From NCBI RefSeq assembly GCF_013520865.1, contig NZ_JACDXJ010000001.1:2657001-2721000 (forward strand): 64,000 nucleotides of DNA, written 5' to 3'. Each line of letters begins with the position of its first letter. Position 1 is the first letter of the stretch. The DNA is from Microvirga mediterraneensis (lineage in GTDB: Bacteria > Pseudomonadota > Alphaproteobacteria > Rhizobiales > Beijerinckiaceae). This document shows, piece by piece, positions 9,921-18,851 of this stretch. A model generated the notes under the pieces. It worked only from the letters and a program-made list of their open reading frames with translations. It did not search any database and was not told the origin of the DNA. Made by a program: the position numbers and the translations under genes.

Positions 9921-9952
9921 TCGAGATCACCGGCACAGGGCCGCTGATGACG
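9921..9952. repeat. Half-copy of interspersed repeat family B
   Basis: The sequence TCGAGATCACCGGCACAGGG through GCTGATGACG matches the right arm of the family B elements at 13613-13703 and 25737-25827, but the left arm is missing. It abuts a family A element, so the two families are found joined here. Confidence 0.65.
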
Positions 9953-10068
9953 TGGGAGGGATGACAGAAGCCCCGGCCTCGGACTAAACCACAATCCTCT
10001 TTACCTCGTTTCGACGAACCGGCCCCTCCGGCCCGCGTTCTTCTTGATCTCTGACCCGATACCTCATC

Positions 10069-13000
10069 ATGAAGCCAGCCCTGACCCGTGCTCTCGACGC
10101 CCTGAAAAAGGGGCAAAGCCTGACGCTGTCCAGCGTGCCGGACGGCTTCGACGCGCTTGCCGTCGCCGATCTCGCGCGGGGCCTGTCGGGGCAGGTGGAG
10201 GGGCCGGCTGTCCTGGTCCATGTGGCGCGGGACGGGCAGCGGCAGCAGAACTTCGCCAACAGCCTCGCCTTCATCGCGCCCGAGGTCGAGATCCTGACCT
10301 TCCCGGCCTGGGACTGCCAGCCCTATGACCGGGTGTCGCCCAACGCGGCGATCACGGCGCAGCGGATGACGACGCTCGCCCGCCTGGCCCGCTCCAGGAC
10401 TTCCGAGGACAAGCCGCGAATCCTCTCGACCACGGTGAACGCCCTGGTCCAGCGCGTGCCGCCGAAGGCGCGCATCGCGGCCGAGACCTTCTCGGCGGCG
10501 CCCGGCAACGTGGTCGACACGACGCAGCTCGTGAACTGGCTCGAGTCCAACGGCTTCCTGCGCACCGGCACCGTGCGAGACACGGGCGAATACGCGGTCC
10601 GGGGCGGCATCATCGACCTCTTCCCGGCGGGGCTTCCCAACCCGGTGCGCCTCGACTTCTTCGGCGATGCCCTGGAATCGATCCGCGCCTTCGACCCGGA
10701 AACCCAGCGCACGGTCGGGACCCTGCGCTCCCTCGATCTCGTGCCTATGAGCGAGGTCCAGCTCACCACGGAGAGCATCAAGCGCTTCCGGCAGGCCTAT
10801 GTGGCGGCCTTCGGCGCGCCGACGCGGGACGACCGGCTCTATGAGGCGATCAGCGAAGGACGGCGCTATCCCGGCCTCGAGCACTGGATGCCCTTGTTCC
10901 ACGACCATCTCGACACGCTGCTCGACTACCTGCCGGGGATCCCGGTGGTCTTCGATACCCTGGCCGACGATGCCGCCGCCGAGCGCCTGGCCCAGGTGAA
11001 GGATTATTACGACGCCCGTCGCGAAACCATGGGGCAGAACCAGCCCGGCGTGGCGCCTTATCGCCCGCTCCCGCCGGATGCGCTGTACTTCAAGCCGGAC
11101 GAATGGTCCGAGCGGACGGCCAAGCTGCCGCTCGCGCGCTTGACGCCCTTCGCCATGCCGGAATCCTCCGGCCGGCTCGTCATCGATTGCGAGGCCCGGC
11201 AGGGGCGCAACTTCATCGCCGAACGGGCGGACGAGAACGCCAACGTGTTCGAGGCCGTGGTCCGGCATATCCGCGAACTGCAGGCGGGCAAGAAACGGGT
11301 CATGCTCGGCGCGTGGACGGAGGGCTCAAGGGAGCGCCTCTCCCACGTGCTGAAGGATCACGACCTGCACCAGACGAAGCCCATCGCGCGCTTCTCGGAC
11401 GCGATGGCCTATCCGCGCAACGAGATCCCGGTCGGTATCTGGCCGCTGGAATCGGGCTTCGAGACGGCGGATCTCGCGGTCATCAGCGAGCAGGACATCC
11501 TGGGCGACCGTCTCGTGCGCCAGAAGCGCAAGTCGAAGCGGCCGCAGGACTTTTTGACCGAGGTGGCAGCGCTGACCCCAGGCGACCTCGTGGTCCACGT
11601 GGATCACGGAATCGGGCGCTTCGAGGGCCTGAAGACCATCGAGGCGGCGGGTGCGCCGCACGATTGCCTCGAACTGCATTATGCGGGTGGCGACCGCCTG
11701 TTCCTGCCGGTGGAGAACATCGAGCTTCTGACCCGCTACGGGTCGGAGGAGACGGAAGTCCAGCTCGACAAGCTCGGCGGCGGGGCCTGGCAGGCCCGCA
11801 AGGCCCGCATGAAGCAGCGCATCCGCGAGATGGCGGGCGCGCTCATGAAGATCGCCGCCGCGCGCATCCTCAAGGAGGCTCCGCGCCTGACGCCGCCGGA
11901 AGGGCTCTACGACGAGTTCGCTGCCCGCTTCCCCTATGACGAGACCGAAGACCAGCTCAACGCCATCGAGGCGGTGCTGGACGACATGGCCTCCGGCCGC
12001 CCCATGGATCGCCTCGTCTGCGGCGACGTGGGCTTCGGCAAGACGGAGGTCGCGCTGCGCGCCGCCTTCGTGGCCGCCATGAGCGGCAAGCAGGTGGCCG
12101 TGGTGGTGCCGACGACGCTGCTCGCCCGCCAGCATTACCGCACCTTCTGCGACCGCTTCCGCGGCCTGCCGCTCAACGTGGCGCAGGCTTCGCGCTTCGT
12201 GCCGGCCGCCGAGATGAAGAAGACCAAGGAGGGCCTCACGGACGGGTCGGTCGACATTGTCATCGGCACCCATGCGGTGCTCGGCAAGACCATCAAGTTC
12301 AAGGATCTCGGCCTCATCATCGTCGACGAGGAGCAGCATTTCGGCGTGTCCCACAAGGAGCGCCTGAAGGAGCTGCGCGCCGAGGTTCACGTGCTGACCC
12401 TCTCGGCCACGCCGATCCCGCGCACGCTGCAGCTGGCGCTGACGGGCGTGCGCGAGCTGTCCCTGATCACGACGCCGCCGGTGGACCGGCTGGCGGTGCG
12501 CACCTTCATCACGCCCTTCGATCCGCTGCTGATCCGCGAGGCGCTGCTGCGTGAACGCTACCGGGGTGGACAGGCGTTTTACGTTGTGCCGCGCCTCGAC
12601 GATCTCGGCGACGTGAAGGCCTTCCTCGACAAGGAGGTGCCGGAGGCCAAGGTGGCCGTGGCGCATGGCCAGATGGCAGCCGGGCAGCTCGAAGACGTGA
12701 TGACGGCGTTCTACGAGGGCAAGTACGACATCCTGCTCTCCACCACCATCGTGGAATCGGGCCTCGACATCCCGACCGCCAACACGCTCATCGTCCACCG
12801 GGCCGACATGTTCGGCCTGTCGCAGCTCTACCAGCTGCGCGGCCGCGTCGGGCGCTCCAAGACCCGCGCCTATGCTCTGTTCTCGGTTCCGGCCAACAAG
12901 ACCCTGACCGTGCAGGCCGAGCGGCGCCTGAAGGTGCTCCAGACCCTCGACACCCTGGGCGCGGGCTTCCAGCTTGCCTCGCACGATCTCGACATCCGGG

Positions 13001-13590
13001 GCGCGGGCAACCTGCTCGGCGAGGAGCAGTCGGGCCATATCAAGGAAGTGGGCTACGAGCTCTATCAGCAGATGCTCGAAGAGGCGGTGGCGCAGCTCAA
13101 GGCAGGCATCGAGGAGCCCACGGAGGATCAGTGGTCGCCCACCATCGCGGTCGGCGCGCCGGTGATGATCCCGGAGAGCTACATCGCCGACCTGCAATTG
13201 CGGCTCGGGCTCTACCGCCGCCTCTCGACCTTCGAGGCCGACCAGGAGATCGACGCGTTCCGGGCCGAACTGGTGGACCGGTTCGGGCCGGTGCCGTCCG
13301 AGGTCGACCAGCTTCTCAAGATCATGGCCATCAAGGTGCTCTGCCGCCGCGCCAACGTGGAGAAGGTGGACGGCGGCCCGAAGGGCATCATCATTTCCTT
13401 CCGGGACAATTCCTTCGCCAACCCGACCGGGCTCATCTCCTACGTCACCGAGCAGGCTTCCTTCGCGAAGGTCCGCCCCGACATGAAGATCGTGTTCGTC
13501 CGCGACACCGAAACCCCGGACGAGCGCATCAAGGCCGCAACCACGATCCTGCGCAGCCTCGTGCGCATCGCGGAGAAGAAGGCGGCGTAA
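10069..13590 (+). CDS. mfd: Transcription-repair coupling factor
   Basis: Mfd removes RNA polymerase stalled at DNA lesions and recruits UvrA. The 1173-residue protein shows the UvrB-like N-terminal module (AINSLAFI-type region, FPAWDCQPYDRVSP), the RNA-polymerase-interacting domain (PGDLVVHVDHGIGRFEGL near 500), and a RecG-like translocase: motif I RLVCGDVGFGKTEVALRAAF, DEEQ box (IIVDEEQHFGVSHKERL), LSATPIPRTL, and QLRGRVGRSKTRAY. The C-terminal TRCF domain follows. The size is standard. It stands alone between repeat-bearing gaps. Confidence 0.97.
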   Translation: MKPALTRALDALKKGQSLTLSSVPDGFDALAVADLARGLSGQVEGPAVLVHVARDGQRQQNFANSLAFIAPEVEILTFPAWDCQPYDRVSPNAAITAQRMTTLARLARSRTSEDKPRILSTTVNALVQRVPPKARIAAETFSAAPGNVVDTTQLVNWLESNGFLRTGTVRDTGEYAVRGGIIDLFPAGLPNPVRLDFFGDALESIRAFDPETQRTVGTLRSLDLVPMSEVQLTTESIKRFRQAYVAAFGAPTRDDRLYEAISEGRRYPGLEHWMPLFHDHLDTLLDYLPGIPVVFDTLADDAAAERLAQVKDYYDARRETMGQNQPGVAPYRPLPPDALYFKPDEWSERTAKLPLARLTPFAMPESSGRLVIDCEARQGRNFIAERADENANVFEAVVRHIRELQAGKKRVMLGAWTEGSRERLSHVLKDHDLHQTKPIARFSDAMAYPRNEIPVGIWPLESGFETADLAVISEQDILGDRLVRQKRKSKRPQDFLTEVAALTPGDLVVHVDHGIGRFEGLKTIEAAGAPHDCLELHYAGGDRLFLPVENIELLTRYGSEETEVQLDKLGGGAWQARKARMKQRIREMAGALMKIAAARILKEAPRLTPPEGLYDEFAARFPYDETEDQLNAIEAVLDDMASGRPMDRLVCGDVGFGKTEVALRAAFVAAMSGKQVAVVVPTTLLARQHYRTFCDRFRGLPLNVAQASRFVPAAEMKKTKEGLTDGSVDIVIGTHAVLGKTIKFKDLGLIIVDEEQHFGVSHKERLKELRAEVHVLTLSATPIPRTLQLALTGVRELSLITTPPVDRLAVRTFITPFDPLLIREALLRERYRGGQAFYVVPRLDDLGDVKAFLDKEVPEAKVAVAHGQMAAGQLEDVMTAFYEGKYDILLSTTIVESGLDIPTANTLIVHRADMFGLSQLYQLRGRVGRSKTRAYALFSVPANKTLTVQAERRLKVLQTLDTLGAGFQLASHDLDIRGAGNLLGEEQSGHIKEVGYELYQQMLEEAVAQLKAGIEEPTEDQWSPTIAVGAPVMIPESYIADLQLRLGLYRRLSTFEADQEIDAFRAELVDRFGPVPSEVDQLLKIMAIKVLCRRANVEKVDGGPKGIIISFRDNSFANPTGLISYVTEQASFAKVRPDMKIVFVRDTETPDERIKAATTILRSLVRIAEKKAA

Positions 13591-13729
13591 TGAACCTCGA
13601 AATTGCCCACCACGTCATGGCCGGGCTTGTCCCGGCCATCCCGACGATGTGAAGCACTGCGCTCTTCGGAAGCGAGATCGCCGGCACAAGGCCGGTGATG
13701 ACGTGGAGGGTTATGGCGCTCTTGAGTGC
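13591..13729. other. mfd downstream gap
   Basis: This gap between mfd and the convergent receiver-like gene is mostly occupied by a family B palindromic repeat (13613-13703), which could serve as the transcript end for both genes. I see nothing else. Confidence 0.5.
13613..13703. repeat. Interspersed palindromic repeat, family B, copy 1
   Basis: A 91-bp unit runs from CGTCATGGCCGGGCTTGTCC to GCCGGTGATGACG. The left half contains the nested hairpin GGCCGGG-CTTGT-CCCGGCC. A second full copy of the same length is at 25737-25827 and a half copy at 9921-9952. Confidence 0.85.
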
Positions 13730-14065
13730 TCACATGTCCTGCGCCGCGACGGCCTGCATGCCGAGCCGGCTCTGGAGCATCGTGGCGGCTCCGCTGACGC
13801 CGCCCGTGAGGATGACCGGGGTGCCGCTCTCGGCGAGGTTCTTGCGCAGGCGGCTGGCGAGTTCCAGGAAACGCCTCCGCTCGGCCCAGCCCGCCTGGCG
13901 GGGCATCTGCAGCACCACGGCGGCCGGGCTCGGAATCAGGGCCAGAACATCGTCGGCGGCCTCGAAGGGGGTCGTGACGCTCGCATATCCCATGCCGGCC
14001 AGTTCCATCGACAGAGCACTGTCGGGATCACGGTCGCCGTCGTCGACGACGAGAACCTTCGGCAT
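13730..14065 (-). CDS. Degenerate response-regulator receiver-like protein
   Basis: This is a stand-alone protein of 111 residues from the ATG at 14065 (a second in-frame ATG is 9 bp upstream). It begins KVLVVDDGDRDPDSALSMEL, the usual start of a CheY-like receiver, with the acidic pair in place. The expected phospho-acceptor Asp at the end of the third strand is replaced: the strand reads AAVVLQMPRQ. The conserved Lys after strand 5 is also not evident (TPVILTGGVSG). It therefore probably cannot be phosphorylated in the usual way. No histidine kinase is nearby. The function is unknown; the receiver assignment is moderately sure. Confidence 0.6.
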   Translation of the reverse strand: MPKVLVVDDGDRDPDSALSMELAGMGYASVTTPFEAADDVLALIPSPAAVVLQMPRQAGWAERRRFLELASRLRKNLAESGTPVILTGGVSGAATMLQSRLGMQAVAAQDM

Positions 14066-14201
14066 TGCGTTCATGACGATACCCTGCAGTTGGACGCGAC
14101 AGATGGACAGGAGGTGCTCACCTAACGTCGAAGCAGAGCATTTGTTTCATCTTCTACATGAATGGAAGCTCAACAATAGGGTGTAGCGCCATTCATCCGG
14201 G

Positions 14202-16016
14202 CTAGTTCGGCTGGCGCCACCAGGTATCGATATTGGTCCCCATGAGCGGCGTCCTGTCAGGCCGCCTGAGGTCGCTCTTGTAGGCAAGCCACTGATCCTT
14301 CACGTAAAACAGAGGGACCACATAGAAGCCGGACAGGAGGGCACGGTCGAGCGCCCGCACGGATGAGACGAAGTCCTCCCGGCTCCTGGCCTCCAGCAGG
14401 CCGTCGATCAGGCGGTCGACCGCCGGCGAGGCGACCCCCGCGTGGTTCTGAGACCCGCCCCTCTGGGCCGCCGCCGAGCCCCAGCGGTTGCGCTGCTCGT
14501 TGCCCGGGGAGGGCGTTCCTGGCCAGAGCCACTGGACCATGTCGAAATCGAACCGGGCGAGGCGGCGCCAGGATTGCACGTCGTCGACGAGGCGCACGCG
14601 GGCCTGGACGCCGATGCGGCTCAGGGATTGCGAGAAGTTGAGGGCGAGCCGCTCCTGCGAGCGGGAATTGACCAGCATCTCGAAGGCGAAGGGCTCGCCC
14701 GTTCCCTTCTTCCGCAGGACATCGTTCTCCAGCGTCCAGCCGGCATCGGCCAGGAGCGCGAGCGCGCGCCGCGCCATCTCCCGGTCCCTGCCCGAGCCGT
14801 CGCCGGCGGGCGGCGCCCACCGGCCTTCGAGGACGTCCGCGCGCACGGCGCCGGGGAACGCCGCCAGCAGCGAGCGCTCCCGCTCGTCGGCGGGCCTGCC
14901 CGTCGAGGCGAGGTCGGAGCCGGCGAAATAGCTGTCCGAACGGGTCAGCTGGCCGAAATAGAGGTTGCGGTTCCCCCAGTCGAAGTCGAACAGGTAGCCC
15001 AGGGCCTCCCGGACCCGGACATCGGCGAAGAGGGGCTTCCGGGTGTTGAACACGAAGCCGTTCATGCCCTTGGGCAGCCGGGTCGTCAGGGTCTCGCGGA
15101 CGATGCGGCCGTCCCGGACGGCCGGGATGTCGTAGCCCGTGGCCCATTGGCCCGGATCGCCCTCGATTCGGAAGTCGTAGAGCCCCGCCTTGAAGGCCTC
15201 GAACAGGGTGTTGGCGTCGCGGTAAAAATCGTACCGGATCTCGTCGAAGTTATAGAGCCCGCGGGTGACGGCCAGGTCCTCGCCCCAGTAATCCTTGCGG
15301 CGGGTCAGCACGACCCGCTCGCCGGGCCTGACCTCGGTCAAGGCATAGGGACCGGACCCGATGGGCGGCCTCAGCGAGGTCCTGTCGAAGGTCTCCAGGT
15401 TCGTGGCATGGGCCGGGAAGATCGGCATCGTCATGCCGATGAGGAGCGGCAGCTCCCGGTCGCTGGAGCCGGACAGGTCGAACCGGATCCGGTGCGGGTC
15501 CAGGATCTCGACCGCCTTCACCTGCCCGAAGCTGGAGCGGTGGAACGGCTTCCCGTATTTCTTCAGGGCCTCGAACGAGAACCGCACGTCCTCGGCCGTC
15601 AGGGGATGGCCGTCGGAGAACCGGGCCCTGGGATCGAGGTTGAAGGTAATGGAGCTCCGGTCCTCCGGCATCTCGGCAGTGCGGGCGACGAGGCCGTAGA
15701 TCGTGAACGGCTCGTCGGTCGAGCGCATCATCAGGCTCTGGAGCACGTAGCGCGGAACTACATCCGGGGCGACGCCGAGGACGATCAGCGGGTTGAGGCT
15801 GTCGAAGGTGCCCTGGAGGGCCAGCGTGATTCGGCCGCCCCTCGGTGCCTGCGGGTTCGCATAGGGCAGGTGCTCGAAACCCGGCGCGAGGGCAGGCTCC
15901 CCGTGCATCGCGATGCCATGCCGCAGAACTTCCTGCTCGGACCCGGCGGCAGGGCCCAAGGACGGAAGGAGAAAGGCGGCGGCAATCAGCAGATTCCGTA
16001 GAAGCCTGAGGCCCAT
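14202..16016 (-). CDS. Extracellular solute-binding protein, family 5 (peptide ABC transporter)
   Basis: This is a periplasmic binding protein of the oligopeptide/dipeptide SBP_bac_5 family, nearest in appearance to the YejA type. From ATG 16016 it has a signal peptide (LRLLRNLLIAAAFLLPSLGP, cleavage near AAGS). The body shows GGRITLALQGTFDSLNPL, then the family signature RARFSDGHPLTAEDVRFSFE. Its length is about 604 residues. No permease or ATPase genes are next to it, so it is an orphan binding protein here and its ligand cannot be deduced. The frame extends 8 codons upstream, but ATG 16016 gives a clean signal peptide. Confidence 0.88.
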   Translation of the reverse strand: MGLRLLRNLLIAAAFLLPSLGPAAGSEQEVLRHGIAMHGEPALAPGFEHLPYANPQAPRGGRITLALQGTFDSLNPLIVLGVAPDVVPRYVLQSLMMRSTDEPFTIYGLVARTAEMPEDRSSITFNLDPRARFSDGHPLTAEDVRFSFEALKKYGKPFHRSSFGQVKAVEILDPHRIRFDLSGSSDRELPLLIGMTMPIFPAHATNLETFDRTSLRPPIGSGPYALTEVRPGERVVLTRRKDYWGEDLAVTRGLYNFDEIRYDFYRDANTLFEAFKAGLYDFRIEGDPGQWATGYDIPAVRDGRIVRETLTTRLPKGMNGFVFNTRKPLFADVRVREALGYLFDFDWGNRNLYFGQLTRSDSYFAGSDLASTGRPADERERSLLAAFPGAVRADVLEGRWAPPAGDGSGRDREMARRALALLADAGWTLENDVLRKKGTGEPFAFEMLVNSRSQERLALNFSQSLSRIGVQARVRLVDDVQSWRRLARFDFDMVQWLWPGTPSPGNEQRNRWGSAAAQRGGSQNHAGVASPAVDRLIDGLLEARSREDFVSSVRALDRALLSGFYVVPLFYVKDQWLAYKSDLRRPDRTPLMGTNIDTWWRQPN

Positions 16017-16234
16017 GACGCTCCCGGTGCAAGACGGCAATCAACCTGAGCAATGTTGTACAGAAATTTGCCCGAGGTGACTGGAAACCTATCACATGAA
16101 AGGTTAAAGGAGCCCCACACGTCTTGTCTTCGCCACATTCGGCAAGGATTTGGACCCCGTCATTGCAGGTTAAGAACACGCCGGGTAAACGGCCTATTCG
16201 AAAGCCGACCTTTCGACTGAAGAGGATCACAAAC

Positions 16235-17023
16235 ATGTCTTTCGCGACACGCTTCGCGAGCCTGGGGGGGACCCGTGGCCTGGCGACCGCCTTGGCTCTT
16301 CTGGTGAGCGCACCCGTTCTGGCTCAGACCGCCCCGGCCCAGAAGCCCGCCGCTCCGGCGACCCGGCCGGCCGCTCCGGCCCAGCAGCCCGCTCAGGGCG
16401 GCGCCCAGCAGCAGAACGCCGGCCCGACGGTCGTGCAGGTGAAGGCCGAGCCGTCCCAGCCGGAATGGACCAAGGTCTGCGGCAAGGACCAGAACACCAA
16501 CACCGAGATCTGCTACACGACCCGCGACTTCGTGTCGGACCAGGGCCAGCCGGTTCTCGCTCTCGCCGTCTATGACGTGAAGGGCCAGCAGCCGCAGAAG
16601 GTCGTCCGCTTCGTGATGCCGCTCGGCCTGCTCCTGCAGCCCGGCCTGCGCTTCGCCGTCGACCAGGGCCAGGCGATCGCCGGCCGCTACGTCATGTGTC
16701 TGCCCAACGGCTGCTTCGCCGAGGCGCAGGTGAAGGACGACTTCATCGCCGCCATCAAGAAGGGCAGCAACCTGAACGTCAGCGTCCAGAACCAGATGGG
16801 CCGCGAGCTCACCTTCGCCGTTCCGGCCGCAGGCTTCGGCAAGGCCTTCGACGGTCCTCCGATCGACCCGAAGGTGCTCGAGGAGCAGCAGAAGAAGCTC
16901 CAGGAAGAGCTGCAGAAGAAGAGCGAAGAGATGCGCCAGCGCATGCTCCAGAGCCAGGGTCAGGGCGGCGCGGCCGCTCCCGGGGCTGCCGCCCCCGCCG
17001 CTCCGGCTGCCCCCAAGCCGTAA
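16235..17023 (+). CDS. Invasion-associated locus B (IalB) family protein
   Basis: This is an exported IalB-family protein of 262 residues from ATG 16235. IalB was named in Bartonella, where it is linked to red-cell invasion; in free-living relatives its role is unclear. A signal peptide (GLATALALLVSAPVLAQ) is followed by an Ala/Pro/Gln-rich linker. The globular domain then shows SQPEWTKVCGKDQNTNTEIC, YTTRDFVSDQGQPVLALAVY and YVMCLPNGCFAEAQ. Paired Cys in these segments suggest disulfides. The C-terminal part (VLEEQQKKLQEELQKKSEEM) is a predicted coiled coil, ending in an Ala/Pro tail. A strong terminator follows at 17050-17080. Confidence 0.87.
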   Translation: MSFATRFASLGGTRGLATALALLVSAPVLAQTAPAQKPAAPATRPAAPAQQPAQGGAQQQNAGPTVVQVKAEPSQPEWTKVCGKDQNTNTEICYTTRDFVSDQGQPVLALAVYDVKGQQPQKVVRFVMPLGLLLQPGLRFAVDQGQAIAGRYVMCLPNGCFAEAQVKDDFIAAIKKGSNLNVSVQNQMGRELTFAVPAAGFGKAFDGPPIDPKVLEEQQKKLQEELQKKSEEMRQRMLQSQGQGGAAAPGAAAPAAPAAPKP

Positions 17024-17045
17024 GGCTCGAAAGCATCCAACAAAC

Positions 17046-17080
17046 AAAAAACGCCGGGCCAAGCCCGGCGTTTTCTTTTG
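17046..17080. terminator. Bidirectional rho-independent terminator
   Basis: A 10-bp perfect stem (AACGCCGGGC at 17050-17059, GCCCGGCGTT at 17063-17072) with a CAA loop is preceded by an A run and followed by TTTTCTTTT. It can therefore end the rightward IalB-like transcript and the leftward hspQ transcript. Confidence 0.9.
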
Positions 17081-17096
17081 CCTCGATTGAAAAATC

Positions 17097-17426
17097 TCAG
17101 TGGGCCAGGATCGGCTTGGCCTTGTAGATGCCGTTCTTCTCCAAGGTGAACATCTCGGCGATCATCGGATTGCGCAGAGGCTCGTCGGAATGATCGGGCA
17201 GGAGGTTCTGCTCGGAAACGTAGGCAATGTACTCGGTTTCCGCGTTCTCGGCGAAGAGGTGGTAGAACGGCTGGTCTTTGCGGGGCCGGACATCCTCCGG
17301 GATCGACAGCCACCATTCCTCGGTGTTGTCGAATTCCGGGTCGACGTCGAAGATGAGCCCCCTGAAATCGAAGACCCGATGCCGAACCACTTGGCCGATC
17401 GCGAATTTTGCTGAACTCGCTTTCAT
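17097..17426 (-). CDS. hspQ: Heat shock protein HspQ
   Basis: This 109-residue protein is of the HspQ/YccV family, which binds hemimethylated DNA in some reports and acts as an adaptor or specificity enhancer for Lon protease in enterobacteria. Family features are the start AKFAIGQVVRHRVFDFRGLI, the FDNTEEWWLSIP segment, the RPRKDQPFYHLFAE motif and the YVSEQNLLPD region. An AAGGAG Shine-Dalgarno lies 8 bases before the ATG. I could not place a convincing sigma-32 promoter. Confidence 0.93.
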   Translation of the reverse strand: MKASSAKFAIGQVVRHRVFDFRGLIFDVDPEFDNTEEWWLSIPEDVRPRKDQPFYHLFAENAETEYIAYVSEQNLLPDHSDEPLRNPMIAEMFTLEKNGIYKAKPILAH

Positions 17427-17646
17427 GGTCTTAACTCCTTGATCTTCATATAGAGATCCCCGCCGGATTCTCCAAATCGGCCTCCTGTCACAATCGAGAG
17501 AGCATCGGCTCTCCAGGCCGGAGCCTTGCGTTCCGGGACTGCCGCCCTCGCGAAAGGGAGGATTGTGGCAAGGTTGGAACCTTGCCAGAAGAGGCTTCCA
17601 CCTCCGGCCTGCCGTTCCTTCCCTCGCTGTTCATTCGGAGCCGCCG

Positions 17647-18618
17647 ATGTCCGACCTGATCGGGCTGTTCAATCTTCTTGCCCCGTTCTTCGGCCTCATC
17701 GGCCTCGGTTTCTTCTGCGGCAGGGTGGTGAAGCAGCCCGAGGCCGGGCTCGCCTGGATGCAGTTCTTCCTCATCTACGTGGCGCTGCCCTGCCTGTTCT
17801 ACCGGCTCATCGCCGACAAGCCCCTGGACGAGCTGGCCAACTGGCCGTTCATCGCGGCCACCACCTTCTCGACTGCCTGCGCGTTCGTGCTCTCGTTCGC
17901 GACCGGCTGGCGCTACACGAAGGACCTGCCGCAATCCGTCATGCAGGGCGTGGCCGGGTCTTACTCCAACATCGGCTATATGGGGCCGCCGCTCATCCTC
18001 GCGGCCATCGGCACCGCGGCCAGCGCCCCGGTGGTCCTGATCTTCGTCTTCGACAACCTGTTCCTGTTCTCCGTGGTCCCGCTGCTGATGTCGATGGCGG
18101 GCCTCGACAAGCTCAGCCTGTCCGCAACGATCCGCCGGATCGTCTGGCGCGTAGTGACCCATCCCTTCAACGTCGCCACGGCCGTCGGCATCGCGGCGAG
18201 CTACCTGCATGTCCGGCTCCCCGGACCGGCCGAGCAGATTGTCTCATGGCTCTCCGGAGCGGCCGCGCCCTGCGCCCTGTTCATCCTGGGCGTTACCGTG
18301 GCCCTGCGACCCCTGAGGCAGATGCCGGGGGAGGTTCCGGCGCTGGTCTTCATCAAGCTGATTCTGCACCCGCTCCTGGTCTGGGTCGTGCTCTCCGCAA
18401 TGGGCGATTTCGGCCCGGCCTGGACCTACGCGGCGATGATCATGGCGGCCCTGCCGCCCGCCCTCAACATCTTCGTCATCTCGACCCAGTACAATGTAGG
18501 CGTCGAGCGCGCCTCGGCCTGCGTCCTCGTCGGCACGCTGGTGTCGATGTTCACCCTGACCGGCGTTCTCTACCTCACCACGAAGACGGGAGTGCTGCCT
18601 TACGATCTGTTTCCGTGA
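17647..18618 (+). CDS. AEC family auxin-efflux-carrier-like transporter
   Basis: This is an integral membrane carrier of about 323 residues with roughly ten hydrophobic segments in two halves, typical of the AEC family (malonate, malate or other organic anion carriers; substrate not predictable). It begins MSDLIGLFNLLAPFFGLIGL. The family's broken-helix motif is visible as QGVAGSYSNIGYMGPPLILA, and the last helices include LPPALNIFVISTQYNVGVERAS. I start at ATG 17647 because the extra 28 codons upstream are not membrane-like. It stands as a single gene divergent from hspQ. Confidence 0.87.
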   Translation: MSDLIGLFNLLAPFFGLIGLGFFCGRVVKQPEAGLAWMQFFLIYVALPCLFYRLIADKPLDELANWPFIAATTFSTACAFVLSFATGWRYTKDLPQSVMQGVAGSYSNIGYMGPPLILAAIGTAASAPVVLIFVFDNLFLFSVVPLLMSMAGLDKLSLSATIRRIVWRVVTHPFNVATAVGIAASYLHVRLPGPAEQIVSWLSGAAAPCALFILGVTVALRPLRQMPGEVPALVFIKLILHPLLVWVVLSAMGDFGPAWTYAAMIMAALPPALNIFVISTQYNVGVERASACVLVGTLVSMFTLTGVLYLTTKTGVLPYDLFP

Positions 18619-18636
18619 GGGGACGTGCTACCAGTC

Positions 18637-18714
18637 GTCATCCCTGGACTTGACCCGGGGATCCACGTCTTCTTTGGCCTAAAGGCGTCGGTCGCCGGAA
18701 CATCCGGCCATGAC
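18637..18714. repeat. Related palindromic repeat, degenerate
   Basis: The unit runs from GTCATCCCTGGACTTGACCC to CCGGCCATGAC. It resembles family A at its left end (GTCATCC, then GGGGATCCA) but family B at its right end, so it looks like a hybrid or degenerate member. Confidence 0.6.
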
Positions 18715-18723
18715 CGCGAGGGT

Positions 18724-18819
18724 GTCATCCCCGGCGCACGAAGTGCGGGAAGGGGATCCACGATCACCCTTGGCGCCATGGATTCCCTTCCCCTCCGCTG
18801 CGCTGCGGCCGGGAATGAC
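18724..18819. repeat. Interspersed palindromic repeat, family A, copy 2
   Basis: A 96-bp unit, the same length as the copy at 9807-9902, and nearly identical in both arms (GTCATCCCCGGCGCAC at one end, GCGGCCGGGAATGAC at the other). The central 20 bp differ. Confidence 0.85.
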
Positions 18820-18851
18820 AGTGGACGGTACGATCCTCTTTCAACCCGGCC

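Larger units (their letters stand above)
9798..10068. other. sdhE-mfd intergenic region with repeats
   Basis: No gene is visible. The left part holds a 96-bp palindromic repeat (9807-9902) and then a half-copy of a second repeat type (9921-9952). The remaining 110 bp presumably carries the mfd promoter, but I could not assign boxes. Confidence 0.6.
18619..18851. other. Repeat-filled gap between convergent genes
   Basis: The gap between the AEC carrier and the convergent monooxygenase gene holds a degenerate repeat (18637-18714) and a full family A repeat (18724-18819). No gene or separate terminator is visible. Confidence 0.6.

Noticed and set aside
11326..13197. A 623-codon leftward open frame
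   Set aside because: It is antisense to mfd, with low-complexity His/Arg/Glu composition and no motifs.
14442..16001. A 519-codon rightward open frame
   Set aside because: It is antisense to the solute-binding protein gene, which has a signal peptide and family signature.
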